From Quillaja saponaria (taxonomy: Eukaryota > Streptophyta > Magnoliopsida > Fabales > Quillajaceae), in assembly GCA_029379385.1 (NCBI GenBank), contig CM055611.1, forward strand, positions 17,678,062 through 17,742,061: a DNA stretch of 64,000 nucleotides, written 5' to 3'. Shown one piece after another: positions 1 through 11,296 of the stretch; the first letter of the stretch is position 1, and each line of letters begins with the position of its first letter. The notes under the pieces were generated by a model, which was not told the DNA's origin, ran no database searches, and was given only the letters and a program-made list of their open reading frames with translations. The position numbers were made by a program, and so were the translations under genes.

Positions 1-105
1 GACCTAGTAGGTAAAAATTTAAATATCATATTCAAACCTATTAAAGACCTAATTAAAGGCTCATTAGGGCCGGGCTGACATGGACTCGGCCCAATTACCA
101 CCCTA
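1..105. mobile_element. Terminal part of a hAT-like element (entering from outside the window)
   Basis: The stretch contains GGGCCGGGCTGACA and ends in GGCCCAATTACCACCCTAG. Read in reverse, that end starts CTAGGGTGGTAATTGGGCC, which resembles the terminal inverted repeats of plant hAT elements (TAGGG-TGG-AA-GGGCC). The other end lies outside the window, so no target duplication can be tested. The element was apparently inserted in or beside the LINE fragment that follows. The assignment is by motif resemblance only. Confidence 0.35.
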
Positions 106-625
106 GTGGAATGTCCAAAATTTGTCCACATACATGGCCGTACAAAATAACAACGAATCATCGGCCAACAACAAATTTGAAACATTTGGAGAGCGACGAG
201 CAATTTTGACCCCTTGCAATTCCCGGTTATGTTATGACCATGATAGCAAATGGGAAAAACCTTCAGCACATAATATAAACAAGAAAGGTGATGGATCACC
301 TTGTCTAAGACCACAGGAAGAGTGAAAGAAACCTCTGGGCTCACCTCCCACCAAAACAGAATATGAAACAGTTGAAATGCACTCCATTATCCAACGTATC
401 CACTTTTGCCCAAATCCGAGCTTAACCGTTACTTGTCGGAGATATACCCATTCCGCCTGGCTTTACTCATATCTGGCTTAACTGCCATGTGATAACTACC
501 AGTTCCCCCTTTAGTCTTCAAATAGTGAATGAGTTCATGGGACACCAAAATGCTATCCGAAATAAGTCTACCTTGCAAGAAGGCACTTTGGATACAGGTT
601 AAAAGTGAATTCCCTTTTATGAAAG
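106..625 (-). mobile_element. LINE (non-LTR) reverse transcriptase fragment in the last intron of NLR block 0
   Basis: The minus strand encodes broken pieces of a plant L1-type reverse transcriptase. One piece reads LRQGDPSPFLFILCAEG and another LLLADDSLLFC, the latter being the catalytic ADD box (the usual Y/F-A-D-D with L here). Both are followed by stops and frame changes, so it is dead. It lies just upstream of the DC1 exon at 791. The segment from about 398 to 600 matches the LINE fragment at about 53290-53490, which sits in the same intron of NLR block 2. This shows the insertion predates that duplication. Confidence 0.75.
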
Positions 626-790
626 ATGATGAATTCGGTAACTATTACTGAAAGACCTAATTAGTTTTTTTTTTTTTCTTGATTCCTCACTGGCCATGAA
701 CTAAACAAGAAGGTTAACGTTCCTTTTTCTTGATTACTTTAATTTTTTTAAATAATTATTCCTTTTCTTTCTATTTTAACTTTCTTGTAG

Positions 791-973
791 CAAGAGGAAA
801 TGGCAAAAGAATTTCCAAATATTATCAAGCATTTACTACATAAAAAGCATGAATTGCTTCTAGCTTGGGGAACACATGGTTATGATAGGTGTGGTGAATA
901 TAGAGATGGCTGGTTCTATTTCTGTGGGAGATGTGAATTTGATTTAGATCTGAGTTATGCTTTCGGACAGTAA
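791..973 (+). pseudogene. Decayed DC1-domain last exon of NLR block 0
   Basis: The exon follows a perfect acceptor (TTTCTTGTAG at 781-790) and starts CAAGAG, as do the exons at 28483, 53720 and 62772. The translation is recognisably DC1 (HxxxHKKHELLL, RC, FCGRCEFDLD). The first Cys of the first CxxC is Tyr (GYDRC) and the last Cys is also Tyr (LSYAF). The second conserved His is Asp. A small deletion relative to the block 2 copy brings a stop at 971-973. The downstream donor-like GTAAGT (about 1002) survives. Three zinc ligands are lost, so this copy cannot fold as a normal DC1. The LRR exons lie outside the window or are gone. Confidence 0.8.
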
Positions 974-1071
974 TTAAGTTGTTAGTGAATCTGGAAACGA
1001 GTAAGTTAAAGAGTCCAACTTAAGAAGATGAGATATTTTTATGACAAGAAAGATTGCAACGTTGGGATAGG

Positions 1072-1389
1072 TAACCAAAAAAAAAAAAAAAATTGAAACA
1101 AGAAAAGCAGGTTGCAGAAATCACTTTCTCAAGAAAAAGATATATTTCTTTCTCTTATTTTTGAAACAAAGCACTAAATACAACTATATATAAGAAGTAT
1201 GAATAACAAAACCTACTGATTCAACTCTTAAGATACTGCCACTAACTAGTAACAATCTGCACTAATGTAGCAACTATCTCATAACAGTCTCTTTTATCAA
1301 TTAAAGAGGTTGACTTATTCAAACTAAAACAAATTAGCTAGAGTGAAAACAAGAAAATAGCAAATCAGTAAGATGTACTAATTTTGACA
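1072..1389 (-). repeat. 3' LTR of the Copia element (left copy)
   Basis: This is the left LTR, 318 bp, matching 9092-9409. On the minus strand it begins TGTCAAAATTAG and ends near GGTTA, so the ends are TG...TA rather than TG...CA. It is directly flanked by ATAGG at 1067-1071. Confidence 0.92.
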
Positions 1390-1399
1390 ATCCCCTTTA
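1390..1399 (-). other. Polypurine tract of the Copia element
   Basis: On the minus strand CTAAAGGGGAT abuts the LTR start TGTCAAAA. Position and composition fit the plus-strand primer of a Copia element. Confidence 0.75.
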
Positions 1400-2387
1400 G
1401 TGCAATCTTACATCAGTCACCCCAAGTGCATTTCTGAACGACACAAACCTCTCCTTTGTAAAAGCCTTAGTAAAGATATCTACTACTTGTTCTCTAGTTC
1501 GCACACTTTCTAAAACAATTTTTTGCTCAAGCACCTTTTCTCTGATAAAGTGATGTTTAATTTCGATGTGTTTCTTGCAGGCATGAAACACAGGATTTTC
1601 AGCAAGCTTTATGGCACTTTCATTGTCACAACGAATTGGAACAGTGTACTCAACTCCAGCATAAATATCTCTGACAATAGTCTCAGCCATATACACTTCT
1701 TCGCTGCCATTGTTGCTGCTACATACTCAGCCTCTGTGCTAGAAAGAGCTACTAGTCTGCTGCTTTTTACTACACCATGAAACTACTGTTGAATTACTAA
1801 AACAATACCCAGTAGTTGAGCGGCGATCATTCACATCACCTGCCCAATCTGCATCAACAAAGACACTAAAAAAAAAGGTATCACTTTTCTTATACCCATA
1901 TTTTAAGGTTCCTTTCACCTAGTGCTAGATCCTTTTTGCTGCATCCAAATGTGGAACTTGTGGCTTGTCCATAAACTGAGATATGACTCCAACTAAAAAG
2001 GCAATATATGGTCTTGTGATGGTTAAATAGATCAAACTTCCTACAAGCTGTCAAATTTTTTTTTCATCATTTAGTAGCTTTTCTTCATCCTTCTTCAGTT
2101 TCATATTTGGTTCCATAGGAGTTGACATTGATTTGGACCCCCCCCCCCCAATGCTAAAATGCTCCAGTAAGCTCTTAGCATAATGCTCTTGAGATACAAA
2201 ATACCCATCTTCTAATCTCTAAACATCCAAACCAAGGAAGCATCCAATTTCACCCAAATTTTTCATCTCAAACCGAACTGCCAAATCATCTCGTAAGCAT
2301 ACAATTCCATCATTATCATCCCCCATGATAACCATGTCATCCACATACAACAATACTATTATGCTGTGATGATCCTCAAAACACGAG
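1397..2387 (-). pseudogene. Copia RNase H and C-terminal reverse transcriptase remnant
   Basis: The frame at 1397-1696 encodes the Copia RNase H end, with CDNESAIKLAENPVFH and KHIEIKHHFIREKV motifs. Further 5' on the minus strand (about 2320-2350) the RT catalytic box YVDDMVI is readable. Stops and frame changes separate the two. The upstream RT portion lies beyond the nested insertion, at 5917-6290. Confidence 0.85.
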
Positions 2388-2392
2388 ATATG

Positions 2393-5300
2393 AATAAATT
2401 CAAGTTATAAAATAATAAATATGAAAACAAATTAGTTAAATGGTACTATAAGGAAATTGTTATGGTCTGATAATGTAGTGTAGTATAGAAAATTTTCGCC
2501 ATTAAGTAATATATATTATATTATAACTTGATATACATATGTACTGAAATAAAAATAAAATTTCACCACATTTGGGGTCAAATTAGAGCTAGATTTTTAT
2601 TTTGTAAATTTTGAGAGAAATAAAAGCTAGCATAGGGATGAATTACGTACCACCACAAATTTAGTATAAAGAATATATATATATATATATTAGGATGACC
2701 ACAAATTTCAATCAACATAAAATTTTATATTTTATCATTTTACATTTTGTCTTTCTCTCCACTGTATTACACCGACCTATTTAGAACCTTCCAGGTTTTT
2801 TTCTCTCTGTCGTGCCACTCTCTTGCTTCGCCTCCTGTTTTCTGCTGGATCTAGCTGTGAGCTCCTCCATTTTTGGCATCTTAACCTAACTGTTTGGAGA
2901 GTCATGTCCTTCCTTTTCTCTTGTAGGCCATAGGAGCTTTATTTTGGAGGAGCTAGGGAGCTGGATTGCAACTCCGTTGGCAGCAACTTGCTGCTATATC
3001 CTCCCCTAGTTTTGCTTCTTATTGTTCTGCCTTCAGGAAATTTCATGGCAGCCAAGCTCCCATCTCCTCCATACCATAAATTTTCTGCACTTCTAACCTT
3101 AACAGGCCGTGCAGCCTTGTGAGGTAACTCTATCTCTCATCTTCCTTTCTTCTCAATCATGAAGCAGCCACTAGAATTGATTAGACTCTGCCATGGATTT
3201 ACTGTTATGGTAGCTGAATTGTTTGTCTCTTCTCTTTGTTATTTAGCTGTGTGGTTGGTGAATAATGGTTAGCAGAAGGTGCTGCTACAATGAATTAAAG
3301 AAGGCAACCGTGGGTTCCTTAGAAGCTTGAAGTGTGAACTTCTAACCAATCTTTGTCTTTAGGTAAATTTCTGTACTTATAATTGTGGTTAAGGATGTAA
3401 AACAAATAGCTGGAGAGGATGAAAATTTCTTGAAGACAGTGATCATTTGTAAATTGCTTGTGTTGTTGGAAAATAGGTGTTGTTAAGTTTTTGATTTCCT
3501 TGGTTAATGAAACCAAATTTTTTTAGCTTGAAGTGGGGAAATACAAGTAATGGAGGATTAGGTATTAATTGTTGTTAAATCTTTACAATTCAAGTTTGTA
3601 GGAATTCTTGAATGATTAACTTAACTTTAAAGTTAGTAAAAGAAATATAAATAAAATACATTCTAGGGATTTAGTTTAACTTTTATGGATAGATATACAT
3701 ATACATAAGAAATGAAGTCGGTTATCCTTACTGTGTTTATTAAAAAAAGAAAACCTCAAAGAAAATAATCGTAGTGTATTGATTAAAACCTAATATATTT
3801 GATTCTTGGTAATTAATGTTAGTTAAATCAAAGTCTAATAAAGTGTTGGATGATACGAGTAAAGGGGTTTTGAAAGGATGCAGGGGACAGAGTTCATAGG
3901 GTAACATAAATTCGGTATTTCGAGGGTCTTCAGGACAGAATTAAATTAAGAGTTCAAAAGATAAAATGTATCTTATAGTCTTGAAATGATGTCTGCAAAA
4001 TTTCGTAGCTTGATTCCAAATATTTTGTGAGTTATAGCTATTAGACTCTGGGTAGGTCAAGCAGGATTCGTAGTGCCCCGTTTTTGGTTCATGTAAGAAA
4101 TTGAGTGGGTTAATGACAGATTTTAGAAAAATTTTCTAAATAAGAAATATATATATATACTTGTATACTAATAAACCCAATAAACGGAATTGGATTTTGT
4201 TTTTCCTAGGGAAAGTTATGTTCAATTAACTACGGTCAGGTCAAAGTTGTCAAAAATCTTGCGTGTTACTAGAATTTGATGCAACTTCAAACAATAAACT
4301 GTATTGATAGACATATCCAAAAATTACAAATGATATACCATTATAAAGTTACATGTGTCTAGTATTTTATAAATTTTACGAAACTGAATTCGGAGTTTCA
4401 CGGAAAAAAAATATGACCGTTAAAGTGGACATTGGTCCAAACATCAAGTTGGGACAGCTTTAACATTTTTAACACACTAAATGCTTTCTATTTTTTTTAA
4501 TGGTTTCTCCTATTATATGCTTTGTCAAGATATTTAAAAGCCCTCTTCATTGATAACCTTATCGCCTAAAGTCTAATCCATATTAATTGATATGTAATAG
4601 TTTAAAGGAAAACTTTCATAAATAAACCTATATAAGTTGAGATATTAGTTTAGCAAGTAAAAGATGATAACAATAACGTTTATCAACTAAGTAGTATTTG
4701 AAATTATGAATTTCAGTTCCGGATTCCAATGTGAACCTGATGAGACGGATGGACACAAGTATGAGTGACGAATGAAATGGGTAACAGGTGAGTGGTTAAT
4801 TGCTGCCTTTAGGGGCTAGATTAATATGTGTGATTATATGTTTATTTGAATACGCATGATATGTGAAAAATAAGCCAGTAAAGTACTTCAGTAATGTATT
4901 TGAATTATGTTGTTTGAGATTGATGGTTGTGCTTGACATTGATTGTGGTTGATAAGGGCCAACTCGTGAACATTTTCTGGAAAATGATTTTTATCTCTGA
5001 AAATAAGATCCAGGTGCACCTAGGATACCCTGATTTAAAAGCATGAGAAATCCTGATTCTGATGAATATATTTTTAAATTAAGTGCTCAGCCCTGGTGGG
5101 ATGGATTTGTGTACGGAGATTAATTTGGTGTGCGGGCGCGTAAATGCCCGGCAGGGGGGTGCTATTGGTGTGCGGGGCTGGGTCACTCGTTGGCCTTTTG
5201 GTTGTTTTGTTTTATATCATTGTTCTTATAAATTTGTGATCTTGTGTATCATATGAATTGTGAATTTGTGAAACCTACAATGTGCACGTGTGATGTGAAA

Positions 5301-5911
5301 CATTATGTGAATCATGTTATATGATGTTAATATATATGTGATATGCTTGTGTTGTGTGATGCTAGTACCCTTTGGGTACGATTTTCCACTCACTGAGTCC
5401 GTAGGACTCACTCCTTTCCTGTGGTTATATTTTTTTTAGTAGCATGACTTCAAAAGAAGTTAACCGCTAATATGAGATTTTGCTAAGGATTTGACGACAA
5501 GGTATGTCTCAGAATCTCATACTTGAAGTTAAGGATGAAAGTTTGCAGTCACATTAGAACTGTGGGTGTCAAATGTGACATGATGTAATATTCTAGTACT
5601 TGTTTTGTTGATGATGTGAACGGAGCAGAGCTCCTTATGGTCTTTATATTATGTTGAGTAATAAAAAATAAAAAAATTTACAGGACTGTATTTTAAGGCA
5701 TGTTCCATATTGTAATGGACCTCTGCCGAAATTTTCAGTAAATATGATTTGCTATAATCAACAAACTTTTAAATCTTAATTTTTGTCTTTATAATTTCTT
5801 GGTTTTATTCTTTGGTGAGTCAAGAGTCATGGTCATTTCTTATTTGAGTCAGGGTTACGGAGGTTTGGTTACCACTCCTCCGGCCAGTCATGCCTTCATG
5901 AGGGGTGTGAC
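2393..5911 (+). mobile_element. Nested 3.5-kb insertion in Copia RT, probably a solo LTR
   Basis: The insertion separates the two RT halves and is bracketed by the 5-bp direct repeat ATATG (2388-2392 and 5912-5916). It has no convincing coding capacity. The + strand ends in GGGGTGTGACA, typical of plant Ty3/Gypsy LTR ends. It also holds a CACTGAGTCCGTAGGACTCAC palindrome-like motif (about 5392-5412), seen in long plant LTRs. With TG...CA termini (2391-5912) the flanking repeat would not be exact, so boundaries are uncertain by about 2 bp. Part of it (about 3850-4000) resembles 32340-32470. The solo-LTR identity is an inference. Confidence 0.55.
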
Positions 5912-5916
5912 ATATG

Positions 5917-6300
5917 CGCTTCTCTAATTCTAGCTTAACAAACATACTAGAATCTAAATCAGAAATTTTAAAACTGCAGAAAGTAAGATATTGAGCAATC
6001 TTACCATACCATGCACGCGGGGCCTGTTTTAAACCATATAGCACCTTCTTGAGCCAGCGAACATGATAAGGAAATTGCTTGGAAACAAAGTCTTATGGCT
6101 GCTCCATGAATACATCACCATCTAGCTCACCATAAAGGAAAACATTCTTTACATCAAGCTGCCACAAATTCCATCCTTCAAATACTGCCAATGAAATAAT
6201 AGTTCTTAATGTTACCATTTTAGCAACTGGGCTGAATGTCTCTTCGTAATCCAACCCATAGTTTTGAGAAAAGCCATGGGCCACCAAGCAAGCTTTATAT
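5917..6300 (-). pseudogene. Copia reverse transcriptase, N-terminal part
   Basis: The frame at 6093-6287 reads [20 protein letters not shown] and [20 protein letters not shown]. The frame at 5917-6044 continues with LYGLKQAPRAWYGKI. These are hallmark Copia RT blocks. A frame break near 6050-6090 and the nested insertion at 5911 inactivate it. Confidence 0.9.
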
Positions 6301-6424
6301 CTGTTAATTATTCCATCCTTCTTTTTTTCAGCTTATAAACCCATTTACAGGTTATTGGCTTAACATCATTCGGTTTTGGCATAAGCTCCCATGTGTCATT
6401 TTTCAACAAAGCAGTTATTTCTTC

Positions 6425-7060
6425 TTACATTGCTGCCTCCCATTCTAGAATACCTTTTGCTGCATCATAGCCTGATGGCACACTGTTGTCTACTGCTCCT
6501 ACAAAAAAATATGAAGTGATCGAAGACTGATTTATATTAACTTCATAATCTTTCAAATATCCAGGCTGCTTTTTCTCCCTAGCTGATCTTCTGGAAGTAT
6601 CATGTATTTCATTGTCAGTGCTTGAAGAACTTAACCTACTGTCAGAACATTCAGCACTCCCTCTTGCTGTAGAACCTTCTTGGCTAGTGAAGTTTTCATC
6701 ATTGTGAGAAAATAACTCAGAGTTGATTGAATCATCAACCTTTTCTGTTAGGTGCAAATTGCCGTCAACAGTTAACCATTCTTGATTGTAATACATTTAT
6801 CAAATACTACATTTCTTGAAGTGACACATTTCTTCGTTATTGGATCCATGCACCTCCGTCCTTTCTTATTTACATTAAAGCCTACAAATAAACATTTTTT
6901 TGCTTTGGGATCCAATTTAGTTCTATTACTTTTTGGAACATGAACAAAACAAATAGAACCAAACACACGAATATGACTCACATCAGGCTTTACATTGTAT
7001 AAAAGTTCAAAAGGAGATTTAATACCTCACCATGCAGGAAGACAGTTGATCACATAACAT
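6425..7060 (-). pseudogene. Copia integrase C-terminal / IN-RT linker region
   Basis: The frame at 6772-6981 carries RVFGSICFVHVP and KKCLFVGF, the conserved block after the Copia integrase core. The frame at 6425-6796 is the acidic, Ser-rich linker before RT (RRSAREKKQPGYLKDYE). The two overlap in different frames, so a frameshift lies near 6780. Confidence 0.8.
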
Positions 7061-7080
7061 GCACATATCATTACTTCAAC

Positions 7081-7464
7081 CTAAAGCTCTCGAGGAAGAT
7101 TCTTTCCATGTATCCAAGACAAATTGACTTCTGAAAGATGAGCTAATTTTCTTTCCGCAACCCTATTTTGCTGTGGAATTTTAGGAGAAGTCATCTGCCT
7201 ATTTATGTCTTTAGCGTCATAGTGTTGGAGGAACTCGTGTGACATGAATTCACCTTCATTATCAGTGCTCAAGCATTTAATCTTTAATTGAAATTGCTTT
7301 TTAACTACATTTTCAAATTCCATAAACTTTGAGAATGCTTCATTTTTATCATTCAGAAAGTATACCCATGAATACCTGGAATAGTCATCCACAATGATCA
7401 TCATGTATTGAAATCCACTATAGCTTTGTGTTCTAGTTAGCCCCATCAAATATGCATGAACCAA
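7081..7464 (-). pseudogene. Copia integrase catalytic core
   Basis: The frame reads IIVDDYSRYSWVYFL, then CLSTDNEGEF, then QQNRVAERK. This matches the D-D-E layout of the rve integrase core (D in VDDYSR, D in STDN, E in VAER). It is part of a pol polyprotein that is no longer one frame. Confidence 0.88.
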
Positions 7465-7764
7465 TTCAAATGGATTCTTCTTGCGATTTGACGAGTTCTT
7501 GAAAGGAAGAATTTGAGATTTTCCATATTAACACCCTTGGCAAACTACACCTTTTAGAAAATCTTTTATAACTGTTATTGGAGGAAATTTGCTGCGACAT
7601 TTGGTATCCCACATGGCCTAATCTTGCATGCCAAATCGATGCACCATCATTTCAGCTTGTTCTCTCCACATAAGCTTCAGTTGCGGACATAACAAACAAA
7701 GAGTCCTTTTTCTCACCAACAAGAAGAATATCAGCAACTATATTCTTTATATTTTCCAGAATTT

Positions 7765-8070
7765 TCACACCTTTGGGACCAAATAACACATATTTTCCTG
7801 AATCAGTGATTTGGAAACAAGATTTTTCTTTAATCCTAGTACATGGTAAACATCATCTAAAACCATATCTTTCTCCTCCAACCCTTCTGTTTTGATACTT
7901 ACACTACCTTCTTTCTCCACAGGATGCACAGAGTTATCTGCTGTAATAATTGCTCGATCTCCAAGGTGTTGGTGCAGCTCTGAAAACAGTGAATCGTTTC
8001 CAGTCACATGGTGTGAGTAGCCAGAGTCAATGACCCATTCTTTCTCAAAGTTAATAGAGGATGGAATCAC
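7765..8070 (-). pseudogene. Copia aspartic protease region
   Basis: The frame has WVIDSGYSHHVTG. Copia proteases carry D-S/T-G followed by an HM/HV block, so the catalytic DSG is present. It sits between the zinc knuckle (gag) and the integrase, as expected. Confidence 0.82.
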
Positions 8071-8115
8071 GGCACTTGTCTTTGCTTAAGTTTTAGCAAG
8101 TATGGTTGAGAGACA

Positions 8116-8959
8116 CTACTCCCATTGTAATTGATCATAAGGTTCATCAGTCACCACATTTGCACTCTCGTCCCCAAGTTTCACACGACAATTCCTGTTG
8201 ATATGACCAAGCTTTCCACACCTATAACACTTCACATTCCTCCATCTAAGCTGGTTGTCCTTCATTGTAGGCAAATTTTCTGCAACATTCTTGTAATTTG
8301 ATTTAGAATCCTCTTTTGAAAAGAGAACATCATCTGCTTTAGGTTTTAAGGACATTTGCTTTGCGAAGGCTTCTTGATTAGCAAGCTAATTCTTTAACTC
8401 TTCCACTGAAGATTGACTAGCCCACCCTTGTATGGAGGTTACAAATGGCATGTATCCATTTCGGAGACCACAGATAAGATACCGCCGTAACCATGCTTCA
8501 CTAATAGGCTCTTTCACATCCTACTCTGCAATTTCAGAACACAAATTTTTAACCTTCAAAAAATAATCTGAAATTGTCATACCTCCTTGCACTAACCCTT
8601 GCAAGCTCATTCTCAAGCAACTGTAGCCTGGCTGTGTTTTTCTTGATAAATAACCTCTTTAGAGTTTTCCACACTTCCTTTGGCAACTCCAAATCACAAA
8701 TATGATCAATGTGCTCCTTGCCAACTGACATTCTCAAGACAAAAAGAGATTTCCCACACTTGATCTTCCATTTCCGCCGTGATTCAACATTTTCGAGGAT
8801 ATCTTAGGGAGTAATTGAATCATCACCGTCAACTAGATCTCATAGGTCTTGACCTTAAAGGAAGACTTCCATGCATAATCGCCAATAATTGTAATTTATG
8901 CCTACAAGCTTCTCCATACCAAAATTGGTTAAGCTACTTCCACTGTTGTTGAAATCCAT
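8116..8959 (-). pseudogene. Copia gag with CCHC zinc knuckle
   Basis: The probable start is the ATG at 8957-8959 (MDFNNSGSS...). It is followed by YNYWRLCMEVFL (the usual NYxxW gag block), then pieces at 8549-8737 (LPKEVWKTLKRLF). A knuckle CYRCGKLGHINRNC lies at about 8180-8225. The pieces are in different frames with stops between them, so gag is dead. A run of about 35 A at 8981-9015 lies just upstream. Confidence 0.85.
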
Positions 8960-8977
8960 CTTTACACCAAGATACAG

Positions 8978-9016
<39 letters not shown>

Positions 9017-9078
9017 GGTTTTCTGCACACCTGACACAAGAGAAAAAGAAAAAAAAAACTAGCTACCAATTCCAACTT

Positions 9079-9091
9079 GGCTTTGATACCA
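9079..9091 (-). other. Primer binding site (initiator tRNA-Met type)
   Basis: The minus strand reads TGGTATCAAAGCC directly next to the 5' LTR end. It differs by one base from the usual plant Copia PBS TGGTATCAGAGCC, complementary to the 3' end of initiator Met-tRNA. Confidence 0.88.
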
Positions 9092-9409
9092 TAACAAAAA
9101 AGAAAAAAAATTTGAAACAAGAAATGCAGGTTGCAGAAATCACTCTCTCAAGAAAAATATATATTTCTTGCTCTTATTTTTGAAACAAAAGCACTGAATA
9201 CAACTATATATAGGAAGTATGAATAACAAAACTTACTGATTCAACTCCTAAGATACTGCCACTAACTAGTAACAACCTACACTAATGTAGCAACTATCTC
9301 ATAACAGTCTCTTTTATCAAGTAAAGAGGTTGACTTATTCAAACTGAAACAAACTAGCTAGAGTGAAAACAAGAAAATAGCAAATCAGTAAGATGCACTA
9401 ATTTTGACA
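9092..9409 (-). repeat. 5' LTR of the Copia element (right copy)
   Basis: This is the 318-bp partner of 1072-1389. It ends at the TSD ATAGG (9410-9414). Confidence 0.92.
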
Positions 9410-9414
9410 ATAGG

Positions 9415-10960
9415 TTCAAGTTTTTATGCAATCTAAAAATGAGTTATATATGTTTGATCTTTGGTTTTGTTGTTTTGGTGTTCTATGTAACATATGTATT
9501 TGTGAGAGAGATTATTACATGCCAAAAACTAATTATGTTCAAGAAAAAGGAAGACTTAGGCTTCAACATGTAGAACCCGAGGAAAAAAATTTGAAGCAAA
9601 TGCATATCTTTAGCTTGGTCAATGATTGACAAAGAATTCCAAAACTATTACCTACTAGTAAAGGGAAAAAGTTAAAAGGTTGCAGTTGGATGCTACTACA
9701 TTATCTTACACAAATATATGCATATTTTTGGGTTATCTTAATTTTCACAAATAGTAATACATGTTAAGAGTTACAATCATTAGATTCAATAGTTATAACT
9801 TAATTGTGCTAGGAGATACAACTATTGATTTAAACTAGTAGTTTATTGTGTAAAGAGACACAATTGTTGATTATGTGACTATTCATAAAATTTCAATATA
9901 TAGTCATACTTCTTAGAAATGTGGTTATTCATTCCTTATCTAGTTATCCTAAACAGTTGTTATTAAGATTATAAGAAGATTTGTTGTATTCTATAAGAGA
10001 CTTGTTTGTAACTCCTAAATTGTAAAATTATATAAGACAATATCTCTTTAAAGATAATATTGAATCATCAACACATCACAAAGTTTTCAAATCTCCTCTT
10101 TGTTTTATATACTAACTTTCTACTAATTATAAAGAGATATTGCAATGAGAATTGCACTATGAGGAGAATTGAAGATATTGATCAAATTTTGTGGCATCTT
10201 AGTTTGTATCTTTGTATTTTTTCACAATTGATGATAAAGTGGAAGGATGTCTTTCTAATTCAATTTGAAAAGAAAAGTGTGGAAGTCAATTTTTTTTCTT
10301 CTCTAAATTTACTTTATTAAAGTAATTGATTTTCATATATGCATGATGGTTTACTCTCTCTGATGTTAATTTGTGTAATTATTTATAGATTGGGACATGT
10401 TAATCCAACAATGACAGCAATGAAAGGAAGCAAATTCATGGCATGGTGTTATTATATTTATTTGGAATTGGTAGGCAGAATTATTATAAATGCCTCTTAA
10501 TTTGTTATCACAAGTTGTGGATTTTTTGCTATGTGCAGAAATAGCATTAACAAACTAATTAAGAAAAGCTTGGCAAAGTGATCAGAAAGTGGTGTAAAAG
10601 CCATTGCTTTCTTCCGCTATCAAGGATCACCAAGTCCAAATTATGATAACCCTTTCACTTTATCATTTCTCTAAATCCCACTATTTCGCAGATACTGCAA
10701 TAATTAAAAACAAATATCATAGGTTGCCCTTTTTGAATAAACTGATTGTTAGTTATGGCTCTCTGTTTGACTGCAGAGAGAAGATAAAGATAAAGGTGAA
10801 TTAAACTGATCATCATGTAAACTTATTATTGGTTGGTGAATTTTGGTTGGTGAATTCTCTCAACCGTGGCTATGTGGGCTGGGACTGTAACATAAGATCG
10901 GAGAGAAGGACGGCCAACCATAATTATAGATTTTTAAGAATCCTTCCTACTGAAAGGACT
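9415..10960 (+). repeat. 3' flank of NLR block 0 (segmental duplicate of 53999-56130)
   Basis: The sequence resumes block 0 after the Copia insertion (TTTTTATGCAATCTAAAAAT...). It matches the region after the block 2 DC1 exon over most of its length. Shared landmarks are TGTTTGATCTTTGG, GAGAGATTATTACA, GATATTGCAATGAGAATTGC and AACTGATCA-CATGTAAACTT. A frame at 9426-9629 (67 codons, CICERDYYMP...) has counterparts at 28821-29012 and 53959-54192. I regard these as duplicated 3' UTR or flank rather than a proven gene. Confidence 0.75.
9735..10080 (+). repeat. LTR-like repeat, truncated copy (family of 15417-15779)
   Basis: The stretch from AATAGTAATACATG through AATATCTCTTTAAAGATAAT resembles 15460-15779, 17960-18281 and 54440-54790. 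The 5' part of the unit (TGTTGGATAG...) is missing here. It was probably already present before the block 0/2 duplication, because block 2 has its copy at the same place. Confidence 0.55.
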
Positions 10961-11242
10961 TGTGACTTTTGGTAAGTAAATAAATGAAAAGAGAAAAAAA
11001 GAAAAAGCAGTCCAATGTGAACAATGGTTTTATCACTTTTTGTTCAAAAAATAGAGGAGGAAGAATCCGGTTAAGTTATCTATTTTTTCTTCTATAGTAT
11101 TTTTGTATAGGCTGTATTGCGTTGTGTCTATATAAGACTTCACAACATTTTTTTTTTTCTCTCAGTTTAATCTGTTGTATGTATGTGGGTTTGTAACAAC
11201 CGACATAATTCTTCTACTTCCATACGCAAAAGAAATTCGCAC
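10961..11242. other. Intergenic, nothing recognised
   Basis: AT-rich sequence without an open frame or repeat I can name. Block 0 homology fades out near 10960. Confidence 0.5.
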
Positions 11243-11296
11243 TTATGTGAAGAACTGGTAAAACAAAATGAATGAATTGATTGGAGAGGTAAATAA
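11243..11296 (+). pseudogene. Tiny relic of an NLR coiled-coil coding segment
   Basis: GTGAAGAACTGGTAAAACAA followed by AATGAATTGATTGGAGAGGT closely matches 45664-45710 in NLR block 2. That segment encodes the conserved DVQNWLNKVNELIGEA stretch of the CC domain. The Trp codon is now followed by a stop (TGG TAA). The match is about 50 bp and then ends. It is a scar of a fifth NLR copy, or filler DNA from a repair event. Confidence 0.6.

Larger units (their letters stand above)
1072..9409 (-). mobile_element. Copia (Ty1) LTR retrotransposon with a nested insertion
   Basis: The element has two 318-bp LTRs (1072-1389 and 9092-9409) and is flanked by the 5-bp target duplication ATAGG (1067-1071 and 9410-9414). 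The internal order on the minus strand is PBS, gag with zinc knuckle, aspartic protease, integrase, reverse transcriptase, RNase H, PPT. This is the Copia order. The empty site is seen in paralogous block 2 near 53988-53998 (GGAATAGGTGCAGG). A hand comparison gives about 15 substitutions plus one indel between the two LTRs, so the insertion is not recent. The reading frames are broken by stops, and the RT is split by a 3.5-kb insertion at 2393-5911. The element is non-autonomous now. It lies between the DC1 exon of block 0 and its 3' flank. Confidence 0.95.

Noticed and set aside
122..325. 67-codon + frame near the window start
   Set aside because: It lies opposite the LINE reverse transcriptase homology on the minus strand and has no match itself.
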